From the NCBI RefSeq assembly GCF_014385005.1, contig NZ_JACRSZ010000001.1, positions 682,001-746,000 on the forward strand: 64,000 nt of DNA. Direction: 5' to 3'. Under the pieces are notes generated by a model. It was not told where the DNA came from and made no database searches. It saw nothing but the letters and a program-made list of their open reading frames with translations. Made by a program: the position numbers and the translations under genes. Below are positions 18,907 to 27,939 of this stretch, piece after piece (position 1 is the first letter of the stretch; each line of letters begins with the position of its first letter). The stretch comes from Jingyaoa shaoxingensis (GTDB lineage: Bacteria > Bacillota > Clostridia > Lachnospirales > Lachnospiraceae).

Positions 18907-19476
18907 TTATACCTTCCTGTTATATTCATTCATTGCCTTTTCAATTTCTCCGCCAACCATCATGGCAGCCGCCTTCGCCGCCCGGTCTTTGGCATCTTCT
19001 ATCTCAAGTTTGTCATCCCCGGTAAAATGTCCCAGCACATAGTCTGCCAGATCGTATCCCACCGGCTTTTCGCCTACACCTACCTTGATGCGCAGAAATT
19101 CCTGGCCGCCAAGATGCTGTATGATGCTCTTAATACCATTATGACCGCCTGCGCTTCCCTTTAATCGTATGCGCAGCTGTCCGGGATTCAGACTAATGTC
19201 GTCATAAATAATAATCAGTTCACTGGTTTCATCGATTTTATAAAAATCCACCAGTTCCCGGATACTTTCCCCGCTGAGATTCATATACGTCTGTGGTTTT
19301 GCCAGAATTACCTTCTGTCCTTCTATGATCCCCTTTCCGATTAATGCCTTGTGTTTTTTCGTATCTACATCAATCCGGTACATATCTGCCAGCACATCAA
19401 TGGTATCAAATCCCACATTGTGTCTGGTATGGGCATATTCCCTGCCCGGATTTCCCAGTCCTGCTATGATAAACAT
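18907..19476 (-). CDS. pth: peptidyl-tRNA hydrolase
   Basis: This 189-residue enzyme recycles tRNA from peptidyl-tRNA released by stalled ribosomes. The family signatures are intact: IAGLGNPGREYAHTRHNVGFD with the catalytic histidine, KPQTYMNLSGES, IYDDISLNPGQLRIRLKGSAGGHNGIKSI, and FLRIKVGVGEKP. Length is typical. It is the upstream gene of the pth-mfd pair. Confidence 0.98.
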   Translation of the reverse strand: MFIIAGLGNPGREYAHTRHNVGFDTIDVLADMYRIDVDTKKHKALIGKGIIEGQKVILAKPQTYMNLSGESIRELVDFYKIDETSELIIIYDDISLNPGQLRIRLKGSAGGHNGIKSIIQHLGGQEFLRIKVGVGEKPVGYDLADYVLGHFTGDDKLEIEDAKDRAAKAAAMMVGGEIEKAMNEYNRKV

Positions 19477-19540
19477 ATCTCATTCTCCTCTTCATTAGCC
19501 ATTTGGAATACAGTATATCATATTTTTCAAAAATATTTCA

Positions 19541-19572
19541 AAAAAAGAATCCTGCCACTTTCGTGACAGGAT
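19541..19572 (-). terminator. spoVG terminator
   Basis: On the minus strand ATCCTGTCAC pairs with GTGGCAGGAT around a GAAA tetraloop, followed by CTTTTTT. Confidence 0.9.
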
Positions 19573-19576
19573 CTGC

Positions 19577-19630
19577 TACTGTTCACCACGTTCGCAAAAC
19601 ATACTTGCGTAACAGCTGCTATGAACAGTA
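19577..19630 (-). other. extended stem-loop in the spoVG 3' UTR
   Basis: TACTGTTCA (19577-19585) and TGAACAGTA (19622-19630) are perfect complements enclosing a second stem, CGCAA with TTGCG. It lies between the spoVG stop and its terminator. I do not recognise it as a known RNA family. Confidence 0.45.
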
Positions 19631-19659
19631 TCGTAATTTCTCTCTTTCCCTTTCAGATT

Positions 19660-19929
19660 TTATTCTTCAGCTTCCTCTGTGGTTGCTTCATACTTTTCCA
19701 GAATAATGCGCTGAATCTTCTCTCTTGTTGCAGAATTAATCGGATGGGCTATATCCTTATACTCTCCGTCTGATGCCTTTCTGCTTGGCATTGCGATGAA
19801 CAGCCCTTTCTCTCCTTCGATCACTTTGATATCATGTACTACAAATTCATCATCTATAGTAATAGATACTACCGCTTTCATCTTTCCTTCCTTTGCTACT
19901 CTGCGAACTCTTACATCTGTGATAACCAT
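19660..19929 (-). CDS. spoVG: septation/sporulation regulator SpoVG
   Basis: I place the start at 19929 ([11 protein letters not shown]), which has an AGAGGA ribosome site and matches the family's MxVTDVRIRxV opening; a longer start at 19947 adds six residues. The 89-residue protein carries [30 protein letters not shown] and [15 protein letters not shown], all SpoVG hallmarks. SpoVG is a site-specific DNA- and RNA-binding protein affecting septation and sporulation. It follows glgD by 49 bases and ends at a strong terminator. Confidence 0.96.
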   Translation of the reverse strand: MVITDVRVRRVAKEGKMKAVVSITIDDEFVVHDIKVIEGEKGLFIAMPSRKASDGEYKDIAHPINSATREKIQRIILEKYEATTEEAEE

Positions 19930-19978
19930 AAATACTTTTCCTCTCATTTTCCTTGCTTTTGTATCTCAAAAAACGACA

Positions 19979-21097
19979 CTACATGATATAACGTTCGTTT
20001 TTTTCAACCACAATCTTTATCTTCTCTTTCCCAATAAAAGAAGAATTCGCCCGTATCGTACCTCTGCTTTCCACAATACAGTTTTCAATATGTGTATGAT
20101 CTCCGATATACACGTCATTGAGAATAATGGAGTTCTTAATGGTGCAGTCATTTCCCACAAACACTTTCTTGAACAGCACACTGTTCTCCACGACTCCGTT
20201 AATAATACAGCCGGATGATATCAGACTGTTTTTCACTTCTGTTCCAGGATTATATTTTGCCGGCGGAAGATCCTCAATTCTGGAATATACATTGGGATAC
20301 TGCCGGAAAAAATACTCACGGATCTCTGGCTTCAGAAAGTCCATATTCGTCTGATAATAGGCTTCCACTGTAGAAATATTTCTCCAGTAAGACTGTAACG
20401 GATAAGCATACATTCGCTTCAGTCCACGGTATTTTACAAGAATATCTTTTACAAAATCATACTGATTCTGTTCCTGAGCCTTTTCCACCAATTCAATCAG
20501 AAGTCTCCGGCGTACTACATAAATTCCGGTAGAAATCATGCTTCCATGGGCATTCTCCGGCTTTTCTTCAAATTCTGTGATCTTTCCATCTGAATTCATC
20601 TTTACCACGCCAAAACGGGTAATGTCGTCTCCCTGAGGGAGTTCACTGCATACCACGGTAATATCCGCTTTTTTCTCAATATGGTATTCCAGCACCTTTC
20701 CGTAATCCAGCTTATATACACCGTCACCGGATGCAATCACTACATACGGCTCATGACAGTTCTTCAGAAAATCCAGATTCTGGGCTATGGCATCTGCCGT
20801 CCCTCTGTACCAGGAATTATTCTCTACGGTAATGGTTGGCGTAAATACATACAACCCTCCCTGCTTCCGTCCAAAATCCCACCACTTGGATGAACTGAGA
20901 TGTTCATTCAGGGATCTGGAATTGTACTGGGTCAGAACTGCCACCTTCTGTACCCCGGAATTGGTCATATTACTCAGTGAAAAATCAATGCTCCGGTAAC
21001 TTCCTGCCACAGGCATGGCCGCAATTGCTCTTTTATGTGATAACTCATGCATCTTTTCATTGTTGCCGCCGGCTAAAATAATTCCTACTGCCCTCAT
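19979..21097 (-). CDS. glgD: glycogen biosynthesis protein GlgD
   Basis: This 372-residue protein is a nucleotidyltransferase-fold paralogue of GlgC with a C-terminal left-handed beta-helix (about 285-360). The nucleotide loop is degenerate ([20 protein letters not shown] instead of GGQGSRL), as in GlgD subunits that modulate rather than catalyse. Its start overlaps the glgC stop by four bases, so the two are made together as a GlgCD ADP-glucose pyrophosphorylase for glycogen synthesis. Confidence 0.95.
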   Translation of the reverse strand: MRAVGIILAGGNNEKMHELSHKRAIAAMPVAGSYRSIDFSLSNMTNSGVQKVAVLTQYNSRSLNEHLSSSKWWDFGRKQGGLYVFTPTITVENNSWYRGTADAIAQNLDFLKNCHEPYVVIASGDGVYKLDYGKVLEYHIEKKADITVVCSELPQGDDITRFGVVKMNSDGKITEFEEKPENAHGSMISTGIYVVRRRLLIELVEKAQEQNQYDFVKDILVKYRGLKRMYAYPLQSYWRNISTVEAYYQTNMDFLKPEIREYFFRQYPNVYSRIEDLPPAKYNPGTEVKNSLISSGCIINGVVENSVLFKKVFVGNDCTIKNSIILNDVYIGDHTHIENCIVESRGTIRANSSFIGKEKIKIVVEKNERYIM

Positions 21098-22368
21098 GCT
21101 TCGCCACCATCCTTTATAATTGATCCGCCGCTCTCTAATATGCCGTCAGGATAATCCGCAGCTTCTGTTTTTCCGATAATTGCTGTATTCTTTCCGATCT
21201 TCACTCCATCCGGAATGATACTGTCCTCTCCGATCGTTACCAGACCTCCCGTATAGACATCTGGCTTGTAATGGTTGATCTTTTCTTCTCCCACACCGAG
21301 CACTGCACCGGCACCTATCACAGTATTCTCCGCAATAATTGCTTTCTCGACTACCGCACCTTCTCCAATCACGGTGCCCTTCATAATGATCGAATTCTTT
21401 ACTACGGCACCTTTTTTTATCGTAACACCTGCACCGATAATGGAATTCTCCACTTCTCCGCAGATCTCTGTACCATCTCCGATGATACATCTCAGGATCT
21501 TCGCATCCTCTGAAATATACTGTGGCGGTATAATATCTCCGCTGGTATAGATCTTCCAGAACTCCTCATACAGGTTAAACTCCGGAATGATGTCAATCAG
21601 TTCCATATTCGCTTCCCAGTAAGAACTTAAAGTTCCCACATCCTTCCAGTAGCCGTTATACTCATAAGCTACCAGCTTCTCGCCCTTTTGCTGACAGTAT
21701 GGAATGATATGTTTTCCAAAATCGCAGCCCGGTACATCTTTGTTGGCAAGCAGGGCTTCCTTTAATATACTCCATGTAAATATGTAGATTCCCATAGATG
21801 CCAGGTTACTCTTCGGCTCCTTTGGCTTCTCCTGGAATTCGGTAATCTGGCTGGTCTCATCCGTTACTACCACACCGAACCGGCTGGCTTCCTCCCACGG
21901 AACCGGCATCACTGCCAGACTGACTGCCGCCTGACTTGCCTTATGAAAGTTCAACATGACTTCATAATCCATCTTATAAATATGATCTCCCCCAAGAATC
22001 AGTACATATTCCGGGTGAAACATTTCTATGTAGTTCAGATTCTGATAAATGGCATTGGCCGTTCCTGTATACCATTCTGTGTCTTCCGGCTTCTCATATG
22101 GTGGAAGAATGCTGACACCTCCCACATTCCGGTCAAGATCCCACGGAATTCCAATACCGATGTGTGTATTCAGCCGAAGTGGCTGATACTGTGTCAGCAC
22201 TCCTACTGTGTCCACTCCTGAATTGATGCAATTGCTCAACGGAAAATCAATAATACGGTACTTTCCGCCAAAAGCAACGGCTGGCTTTGCAACTTTTGAT
22301 GTCAATACTCCGAGACGGCTTCCCTGACCGCCTGCCAGAAGCATGGCAATCATTTCTTTCTTAATCAC
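21094..22368 (-). CDS. glgC: glucose-1-phosphate adenylyltransferase
   Basis: I choose the GTG at 22368, with AGAGGTGA just upstream, giving [23 protein letters not shown]. The longer frame from 22446 begins inside the promoter region and adds 26 unrelated residues. The 424-residue enzyme makes ADP-glucose from ATP and glucose-1-phosphate. The nucleotide loop [19 protein letters not shown], the substrate segment [13 protein letters not shown], and hexapeptide repeats forming a C-terminal beta-helix (about 285-400) are all present. It forms an operon with glgD and perhaps spoVG. Confidence 0.96.
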   Translation of the reverse strand: MIKKEMIAMLLAGGQGSRLGVLTSKVAKPAVAFGGKYRIIDFPLSNCINSGVDTVGVLTQYQPLRLNTHIGIGIPWDLDRNVGGVSILPPYEKPEDTEWYTGTANAIYQNLNYIEMFHPEYVLILGGDHIYKMDYEVMLNFHKASQAAVSLAVMPVPWEEASRFGVVVTDETSQITEFQEKPKEPKSNLASMGIYIFTWSILKEALLANKDVPGCDFGKHIIPYCQQKGEKLVAYEYNGYWKDVGTLSSYWEANMELIDIIPEFNLYEEFWKIYTSGDIIPPQYISEDAKILRCIIGDGTEICGEVENSIIGAGVTIKKGAVVKNSIIMKGTVIGEGAVVEKAIIAENTVIGAGAVLGVGEEKINHYKPDVYTGGLVTIGEDSIIPDGVKIGKNTAIIGKTEAADYPDGILESGGSIIKDGGEA

Positions 22369-22425
22369 CCTATCACCTCTTGCTGTTATTTTACGATGTC
22401 CCTCACAGGGATAATTTGTATTGTT

Positions 22426-22454
22426 ATTATAACACAGCATTTTCAATTAGTGAA
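22426..22454 (-). promoter_or_regulatory. glgCD promoter
   Basis: Minus-strand TTCACT (22454-22449) and TATAAT (22431-22426) are 17 bases apart, 57 bases before the glgC GTG. The remaining 230 bases to the murC start are AT-rich, with no other clear element. Confidence 0.65.
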
Positions 22455-22688
22455 CATTTTTTACAATAAATCTATTTTTTTCTATGTTCATTTATATATT
22501 TCGTCTTTCTTTTTTTTCGTAATTTTTCGCATCCTGTCGTTTTATACTCATTTTTTGTACTTTCGCGCTAAAATATATTGATTATTTTTGTTGATTTTAT
22601 ACTATTTCCCTGCCTGCACTTTCTTTTTTTATGGAAGTGCGGTATGATAAGGTTAATATTTTTATTTCTAATAAAAGGAGATTTTCTA

Positions 22689-24074
22689 ATGTATAGAATA
22701 GATTTTCAGTCACCGGTTCATGTCCATTTTATCGGAATCGGCGGCATTAGTATGAGCGGTCTTGCTGCCATCCTTCTGGATCGCGGATTCTCTGTATCCG
22801 GATCTGACCGCAGCGAATCTGACCTGACCAAATGGCTTACTGCATCCGGCGCAAAGATTTTCTACGGACAGTGCGCTTCTAATATAGAAGACAGTGTCGA
22901 TCTGGTTGTATACACCGCAGCCATTCACCCGGACAATCCAGAATACGCCGAAGCAGTCAGAAGAGGTATTCCTATGCTGACACGTGCAGAGCTTCTTGGG
23001 CAGCTTATGACCAATTATCAGCTTCCGATTGCCATATCCGGCACGCACGGAAAAACGACTACAACCTCCATGGTTTCCCACATTCTGCTGGCTGCTGATA
23101 CCGATCCTACCATTTCCGTGGGTGGTATTCTTCCTGCAATCCACGGTAATATCCGTGTGGGTGCCGACCGCATTTTTGTCACAGAAGCCTGTGAATATAC
23201 CAACAGTTTCCTAGACTTTTTTCCTAAAATCAGCATTATCCTGAATATTGATGCTGACCATCTGGATTTCTTCAAAGATCTGGATGATATCCGTCATTCT
23301 TTCCGCCTGTTTGCGGAAAAACTGCCATCCGACGGCATCCTGATTATCAACAAAGCTATTACAAATGTAGAAGCCATCACTGAGGGACTTCCATGCAAGA
23401 TTATATACTATGATATGGACAGTACTTCCGGTGCAGATTACTATGCCGCCAATATTTCCTATGACGCGATGGCATGTGGTTCTTTTGATCTGATGCATGG
23501 ATCTGAAAATATGGGACATTTTGTACTGCATGTTCCGGGAGAACATAATGTGGATAACGCCATTGCTGCACTGGCGCTGGCACACTTGATTGAGGTTCCG
23601 GTTACTGCCATGCAGAAGGGTCTGGATCAGTTTGGCGGAACCGAACGACGTTTTCAGCACAAGGGCGAAATCGGCGGAGTTACCATCGTTGACGATTATG
23701 CACACCACCCAACAGAGATCCGTGCCACACTTCATGCTGCACAGAACTGTGCCCACAAGACTTTATGGTGTGTATTCCAGCCACATACATATACCAGAAC
23801 CAAAGCTCTGATGGATGATTTTGCATCCGCACTGGCTCTGGCTGACAAAGTAGTTCTTGCAGATATCTATGCAGCCAGAGAAACCGATACACTGGGCATC
23901 AGTTCCCGTACTTTGCAGCAAAAGCTCCTGGATCTGGGATGTGAGGCTTACTACTTCCCGTCCTTTGACGAGATCGAGACCTTCTTATTAGAAAATTGTT
24001 CAAACGGTGATTTGTTGATAACTATGGGCGCCGGAGATATTGTAAAAGTGGGAGAAAAGCTGTTAGGTCAATAA
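22689..24074 (+). CDS. murC: UDP-N-acetylmuramate--L-alanine ligase
   Basis: The true start is the ATG at 22689, with AAAAGGAG ahead of it; the upstream in-frame stretch is AT-rich noncoding sequence. The 461-residue ligase adds L-alanine to UDP-MurNAc, the first step of the peptidoglycan stem peptide. Visible motifs are HFIGIGGISMSGLA (UDP-substrate domain), ISGTHGKTTTTSM (ATP loop), NIDADHLDF, and DDYAHHPTEIRAT. It leads a plus-strand run toward the replication genes but ends at its own terminator. Confidence 0.97.
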   Translation: MYRIDFQSPVHVHFIGIGGISMSGLAAILLDRGFSVSGSDRSESDLTKWLTASGAKIFYGQCASNIEDSVDLVVYTAAIHPDNPEYAEAVRRGIPMLTRAELLGQLMTNYQLPIAISGTHGKTTTTSMVSHILLAADTDPTISVGGILPAIHGNIRVGADRIFVTEACEYTNSFLDFFPKISIILNIDADHLDFFKDLDDIRHSFRLFAEKLPSDGILIINKAITNVEAITEGLPCKIIYYDMDSTSGADYYAANISYDAMACGSFDLMHGSENMGHFVLHVPGEHNVDNAIAALALAHLIEVPVTAMQKGLDQFGGTERRFQHKGEIGGVTIVDDYAHHPTEIRATLHAAQNCAHKTLWCVFQPHTYTRTKALMDDFASALALADKVVLADIYAARETDTLGISSRTLQQKLLDLGCEAYYFPSFDEIETFLLENCSNGDLLITMGAGDIVKVGEKLLGQ

Positions 24075-24104
24075 TTATCCACATTATCCACATGTTTATA
24101 CACA
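24075..24104 (+). promoter_or_regulatory. DnaA-box cluster, first group
   Basis: Two perfect DnaA boxes TTATCCACA stand directly end to end (24075-24083 and 24084-24092), followed by TTATACACA (24096-24104), which fits the looser TTATNCACA consensus. All face the same way. The group begins at the murC stop codon and runs into the terminator stem. Confidence 0.75.
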
Positions 24105-24137
24105 GTTTTGTGTATGTGAACATGTGGATTTTTTTTC
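24088..24137 (+). terminator. murC terminator overlapping DnaA boxes
   Basis: The arm CCACATGTTTATACACA (24088-24104) pairs, with small bulges, with 24109-24127, and eight T residues follow. The second DnaA box and the TTATACACA box are partly inside the stem. Confidence 0.8.
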
Positions 24138-24240
24138 TTCTTTCTACCTTTCGACAAATTTCAACACACCTCGACTTTTCCTTTTAAATACAATGTTTTT
24201 TCGACTTTCAGAATTTTTTATACAATTCAGACAGCTTTTT

Positions 24241-24267
24241 ATATCCACATTATCCACATTATCCACA
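24241..24267 (+). promoter_or_regulatory. DnaA-box cluster, second group
   Basis: Three 9-mers follow each other without spacing: ATATCCACA (24241), TTATCCACA (24250) and TTATCCACA (24259). They lie about 170 bases before the dnaD-like start codon. The 100 bases between the two groups are very AT-rich. Binding by DnaA is inferred from the consensus. Confidence 0.75.
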
Positions 24268-24434
24268 CGCATTGTTCACAACTCCCGGTTGCAAAACTCT
24301 TTATTTTCTTTTCAAAAAAGCTGTGCTATACTATGTGAACCGGGAGTCCGGCATCTGCGCTAATGCGTTACGTGTTGCCTGTACCTCCCTGCAATCAACA
24401 ATTCTCAACGATAATTTTCTGGCAGGTGAAAAAA

Positions 24435-25451
24435 GTGATTCTACATAAATATGCTGTAAACGACTACACACTGGTTCAAAACCAGTTTATTGACAATTAC
24501 ATGATTTCCGCGAATGGAGAATTCGTCAAAGTATACCTTTATCTGCTTCGCTGTTCTACCAGTGATATGGAGCTGACGATTTCTTCTATTGCAGATGCGC
24601 TGAATCATACTGAGAATGATGTGAAGCGTGCCCTTTCCTACTGGGAACGCCTTCATATTCTGCAGCTTACTTACGATCCTGCCGGTACTCTGACCGATAT
24701 TACTTTTGTGGAAAGTCAGAATATGGAATCCATCCACCAGAGCAGGCTGAATCAGTATGCTTCTTCGCTTGCTGATCTGCAGAATTCCCCTGCCAAGCTG
24801 ACAGTCTCTGCTGACCGCAAGAAGGAACTGGCATCCCAGGAGGAAGTGAAACAGTTACTGTACATTGCAGAACAGTACCTTGCCAAGCAGCTCAGCAGCA
24901 CAGAAGTGAACCACATTCTCTATTTTTATGATGAGCTTCACTTCTCTTCTGATTTGATCGAATACCTGATTGAGTACTGTGTTTCCAAAGGCAAACGCAG
25001 TATCAACTATATCCGGAAGGTGGCTCTGGAATGGGCCGCCCGTGGAGTTACCACGGTAAAAGAAGCAAAAGAAGACAGCAATTTCTATCACAGAGACTAT
25101 TATACGATCCTGAATGCTTTCGGCATCCGTGGACGGGGACCCGGAAAGACAGAGGCTGATTTTATGGCATCCTGGTTCCAGGAGTATGGCTTTACCACTG
25201 ATATTATTCTGGAGGCGGTGAACCGTACCATTAACCGTATCCATACACCGAGTTTTGAATATGCAGACCGTATTCTGCAGGACTGGAAGTCCAGGGGCGT
25301 GCGCCATGTTTCTGATATCCAGCAGCTTCCAAAGCCTGCTTCCCAGCCCAAACGCTCTTCCGTTTCTTCCGGCAAGAACGCAGGGAATTTCGGTTTCCCA
25401 CAGAGAAATTATGATTTTGACAAGCTGGAACAGCAGCTTCTGGACTGTTAA
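24435..25451 (+). CDS. DnaD-domain replication protein
   Basis: I take the GTG at 24435, preceded by AGGTGA at five bases; the frame is open further upstream but without a ribosome site. The 338-residue protein has an N-terminal winged-helix-like region (about 1-90, with FVKVYLYLLRCS and ALNHTENDVKRALSYWERLHIL) and two DnaD/DnaB2-type helical domains (about 130-210 and 225-290). The second contains the family's YxxYxxxI-like SFEYADRILQDWKSRGV. Such proteins help load the replicative helicase. It is followed nine bases later by the DnaC-like loader. Confidence 0.88.
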   Translation: MILHKYAVNDYTLVQNQFIDNYMISANGEFVKVYLYLLRCSTSDMELTISSIADALNHTENDVKRALSYWERLHILQLTYDPAGTLTDITFVESQNMESIHQSRLNQYASSLADLQNSPAKLTVSADRKKELASQEEVKQLLYIAEQYLAKQLSSTEVNHILYFYDELHFSSDLIEYLIEYCVSKGKRSINYIRKVALEWAARGVTTVKEAKEDSNFYHRDYYTILNAFGIRGRGPGKTEADFMASWFQEYGFTTDIILEAVNRTINRIHTPSFEYADRILQDWKSRGVRHVSDIQQLPKPASQPKRSSVSSGKNAGNFGFPQRNYDFDKLEQQLLDC

Positions 25452-25460
25452 GGAGGACTT

Positions 25461-26459
25461 ATGGCACTGAATAATTCACAATATGATGCTATCATGCGTG
25501 ATTACCAGAGACTTCAGTCTCAGCACCGTCACGAACAGGATGACCGCATTCAGGAAGCGTATGGGCGTTTCCCACGTTTATCAGAGATCCATGCTCTGAT
25601 TGCCTCTGAGAGCGTTGCCTGTGGGAAAGCTCTTCTGAACGGGGACAATCAGGCCCTTGACCGCCTGAAGTTACACATTCAGAAGCTGGGAACGGAGCGT
25701 GCCTCCATTCTTCAGAAGGGAGGATATCCTGCTGATTATCTGGAGCTTACGTATACCTGTCCATATTGCCATGATACCGGGTATATTGATAACCAGAAGT
25801 GTCAGTGCTTTAAGAAGGCAGAAATTGATCTGCTGTATACCCAGTCGAATCTCCAGGGTATTCTGGAAGAAGAGAATTTTTCCACTTTTTCTTATGACTA
25901 TTATTCTGATGATATCCGGGATGCTTCCGGTAAGTCATCTCTGGAACGTATTCATCGTGTAACAGAGATCTGCCACCGGTTTATCCGTGAGTTTGACCAG
26001 ACTTTTTCCAATCTGTTCTTCTATGGCGATACCGGTGTGGGCAAGACGTTTCTCTCTCACTGTATTGCCAAAGAACTGTTGGATACTACCCATTCCGTGA
26101 TATATTTTTCCGCACAGGAACTTTTTCAGAATTTTGCTGACAAACGTTTTAACCGAAATGGAGAGACTACAGATTCCACAGAGCATATCTACGACTGTGA
26201 TCTCCTGATTATTGACGATCTGGGAACCGAACTGACTAACGCCTTTGTGAACTCGGAACTTTTTTCCTGTATTAACGAACGTCTGATTAATCAGAAATCC
26301 ACGATCATATCCACGAATCTTCCGCTGGAGTCTTTCGCTTCGGTTTACTCCGAGCGTATCTTTTCCCGCATCTCCAACGGCTATACTATGCTGAAGCTTT
26401 TCGGAAAGGATATCCGCGTACAGAAAAAAGTCCAAAGGCTTTCTGCCAAAAGGTCTTGA
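25461..26459 (+). CDS. DnaC/DnaI-like helicase loader ATPase
   Basis: This 332-residue AAA+ protein has Walker A FYGDTGVGKTFLSH (about 190), Walker B DLLIIDDLGTEL (about 253) and sensor segment STNLPLESF. Its N-terminal part carries TCPYCHDTGYIDNQKCQCFKK (about 93-114), a four-cysteine zinc-binding-like motif seen in Firmicute DnaI/DnaC loaders. These proteins deliver the DnaB helicase to DNA. The gene lies nine bases after the dnaD-like gene, with AAGGAGG at its start. The two form a primosome operon beneath the DnaA boxes. Confidence 0.9.
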   Translation: MALNNSQYDAIMRDYQRLQSQHRHEQDDRIQEAYGRFPRLSEIHALIASESVACGKALLNGDNQALDRLKLHIQKLGTERASILQKGGYPADYLELTYTCPYCHDTGYIDNQKCQCFKKAEIDLLYTQSNLQGILEEENFSTFSYDYYSDDIRDASGKSSLERIHRVTEICHRFIREFDQTFSNLFFYGDTGVGKTFLSHCIAKELLDTTHSVIYFSAQELFQNFADKRFNRNGETTDSTEHIYDCDLLIIDDLGTELTNAFVNSELFSCINERLINQKSTIISTNLPLESFASVYSERIFSRISNGYTMLKLFGKDIRVQKKVQRLSAKRS

Positions 26460-26547
26460 ATTAATAAATGATTCTACTTATACTAAAGGTAAGACTGACC
26501 ATAAAATGTCTGAACCATTATGATAAAATAATTTTGGAGGATGAAAT

Positions 26548-27717
26548 ATGCAGGCAGAATTTTGTAATCTTGATTCTATCCCTGTTGGCCCACTGGGTAT
26601 TATCCCAATGGCCAGCTGCAGTGAACTTGGAAAGAAGGTAGACAAACATCTTGTTTCCTGGAGACATGAAAGAGAGCATGCACAGAAGCGAACCGTTGCC
26701 TTAAAAGAATATGAAAAAGAAAGTTATGTGATCAATGCAAAAGTTCCGAGGTTTGGCTCCGGTGAAGCGAAGGGTATCATCACAGAATCCGTCAGAGGTG
26801 ATGACTTGTATATTCTGGTAGATGTCTGCAATTACAGCCTGACTTACTCTCTGAGCGGACACACCAATCATATGTCACCGGACGACCACTATCAGGATCT
26901 GAAGCGTATCATTGCAGCTGCAGAAGGAAAAGCAAAGAGAATTAATGTTATTATGCCTTTCTTATATGAAGGACGTCAGCATAAGAGAAACGGACGTGAA
27001 TCTCTGGACTGTGCTCTGGCTCTTCAGGAGCTTACCAAAATGGGTGTGGATAACATCATTACCTTCGATGCCCACGACCCACGTGTACAGAACGCTATCC
27101 CTCTTCACGGATTTGAGACAGTTCAGCCTGTATATCAGTTTATCAAAGGATTTTTCAAAGCTGCTCCTGGTCTTCATATTGACAAGGACAGCATGATGAT
27201 CATCAGCCCGGACGAAGGCGGTATGGGACGTGCGATCTATATGGCCAATGTACTCGGACTGGATATGGGTATGTTCTACAAGCGTCGTGATTATTCCAAG
27301 ATCATTGATGGTCGTAACCCGATCGTAGCACATGAATTCCTTGGCTCCAACGTAGCCGGTAAGGATATGGTTATTGTAGATGATATGATCTCTTCCGGAG
27401 ACAGCATCCTGGAAGTTGCCGCAGAATTAAAAGAACTGAAAGCCAACCGCATCTTCCTCTGCTCTACCTTTGGTCTTTTCACCAACGGCATCGAGAAGTT
27501 CGATAAAGCATATGAAGAAGGCGTATTCGATTACCTGCTGACCACGAACCTGATATATCAGACACCGGAACTGCTGTCCCGTTCTTACTATACAAGCTGT
27601 GATCTGAGTAAATATCTTGCCTACATTATTGATACACTGAATCATGACGAATCCATCAGCCATCTGCTGAATCCACTGGATCGTATCAACAGATTCCTTG
27701 CCAAGAATAATAAATAA
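26548..27717 (+). CDS. prs: ribose-phosphate pyrophosphokinase
   Basis: This 389-residue enzyme makes PRPP from ribose-5-phosphate and ATP, for purine, pyrimidine, histidine and NAD synthesis. The FDAHDPRVQNAIP segment and the PRPP loop MVIVDDMISSGDSILE are intact. It is about 70 residues longer than classical bacterial Prs (about 315), mostly at the N-terminus and around residues 95-130. This long form recurs in Clostridia. TTGGAGG precedes the ATG. In Bacillus prs also lies next to spoVG and pth. Confidence 0.95.
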   Translation: MQAEFCNLDSIPVGPLGIIPMASCSELGKKVDKHLVSWRHEREHAQKRTVALKEYEKESYVINAKVPRFGSGEAKGIITESVRGDDLYILVDVCNYSLTYSLSGHTNHMSPDDHYQDLKRIIAAAEGKAKRINVIMPFLYEGRQHKRNGRESLDCALALQELTKMGVDNIITFDAHDPRVQNAIPLHGFETVQPVYQFIKGFFKAAPGLHIDKDSMMIISPDEGGMGRAIYMANVLGLDMGMFYKRRDYSKIIDGRNPIVAHEFLGSNVAGKDMVIVDDMISSGDSILEVAAELKELKANRIFLCSTFGLFTNGIEKFDKAYEEGVFDYLLTTNLIYQTPELLSRSYYTSCDLSKYLAYIIDTLNHDESISHLLNPLDRINRFLAKNNK

Positions 27718-27734
27718 AAGGCGTGTATGTCTCG

Positions 27735-27792
27735 GGATTTTGGCATATTCATGCCAAAACACCTTGCGGGATAGTGCGTTCTGAACAATTAC
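27735..27792. repeat. MITE-like repeat, right-end fragment
   Basis: These 58 bases align without gaps to 42283-42340 with six differences. They end in the inverted-terminal sequence GTTCTGAACAA. The inner TTTTGGCAT...ATGCCAAAA forms a small hairpin. The copy lies in the prs 3' UTR. Confidence 0.7.
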
Positions 27793-27803
27793 TAAAAGGC
27801 TTC

Positions 27804-27851
27804 AAAAAAGTGCCGGAACATAACAGATTCGTTATGTTCCGGCACTTTTTT
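27804..27851. terminator. bidirectional terminator between prs and purL
   Basis: A 21-bp perfect stem (27804-27824 with 27831-27851) and a six-base loop carry six A at the left edge and six T at the right. It ends both converging genes. Confidence 0.95.
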
Positions 27852-27939
27852 ATCTGCGGTCATACTCATAGATAACATGTAATTGAAAGAGGCAGCAATT
27901 CCATGATTACATGAAATTACTGCCTTGTGGATCGGTTAT

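Noticed and set aside
24075..24434. Chromosomal replication origin at the DnaA-box cluster
   Set aside because: No dnaA or dnaN is adjacent, and nearly all genes from 28 to 63 kb on the right are on the minus strand, so strand bias does not diverge from this point as it would at oriC.
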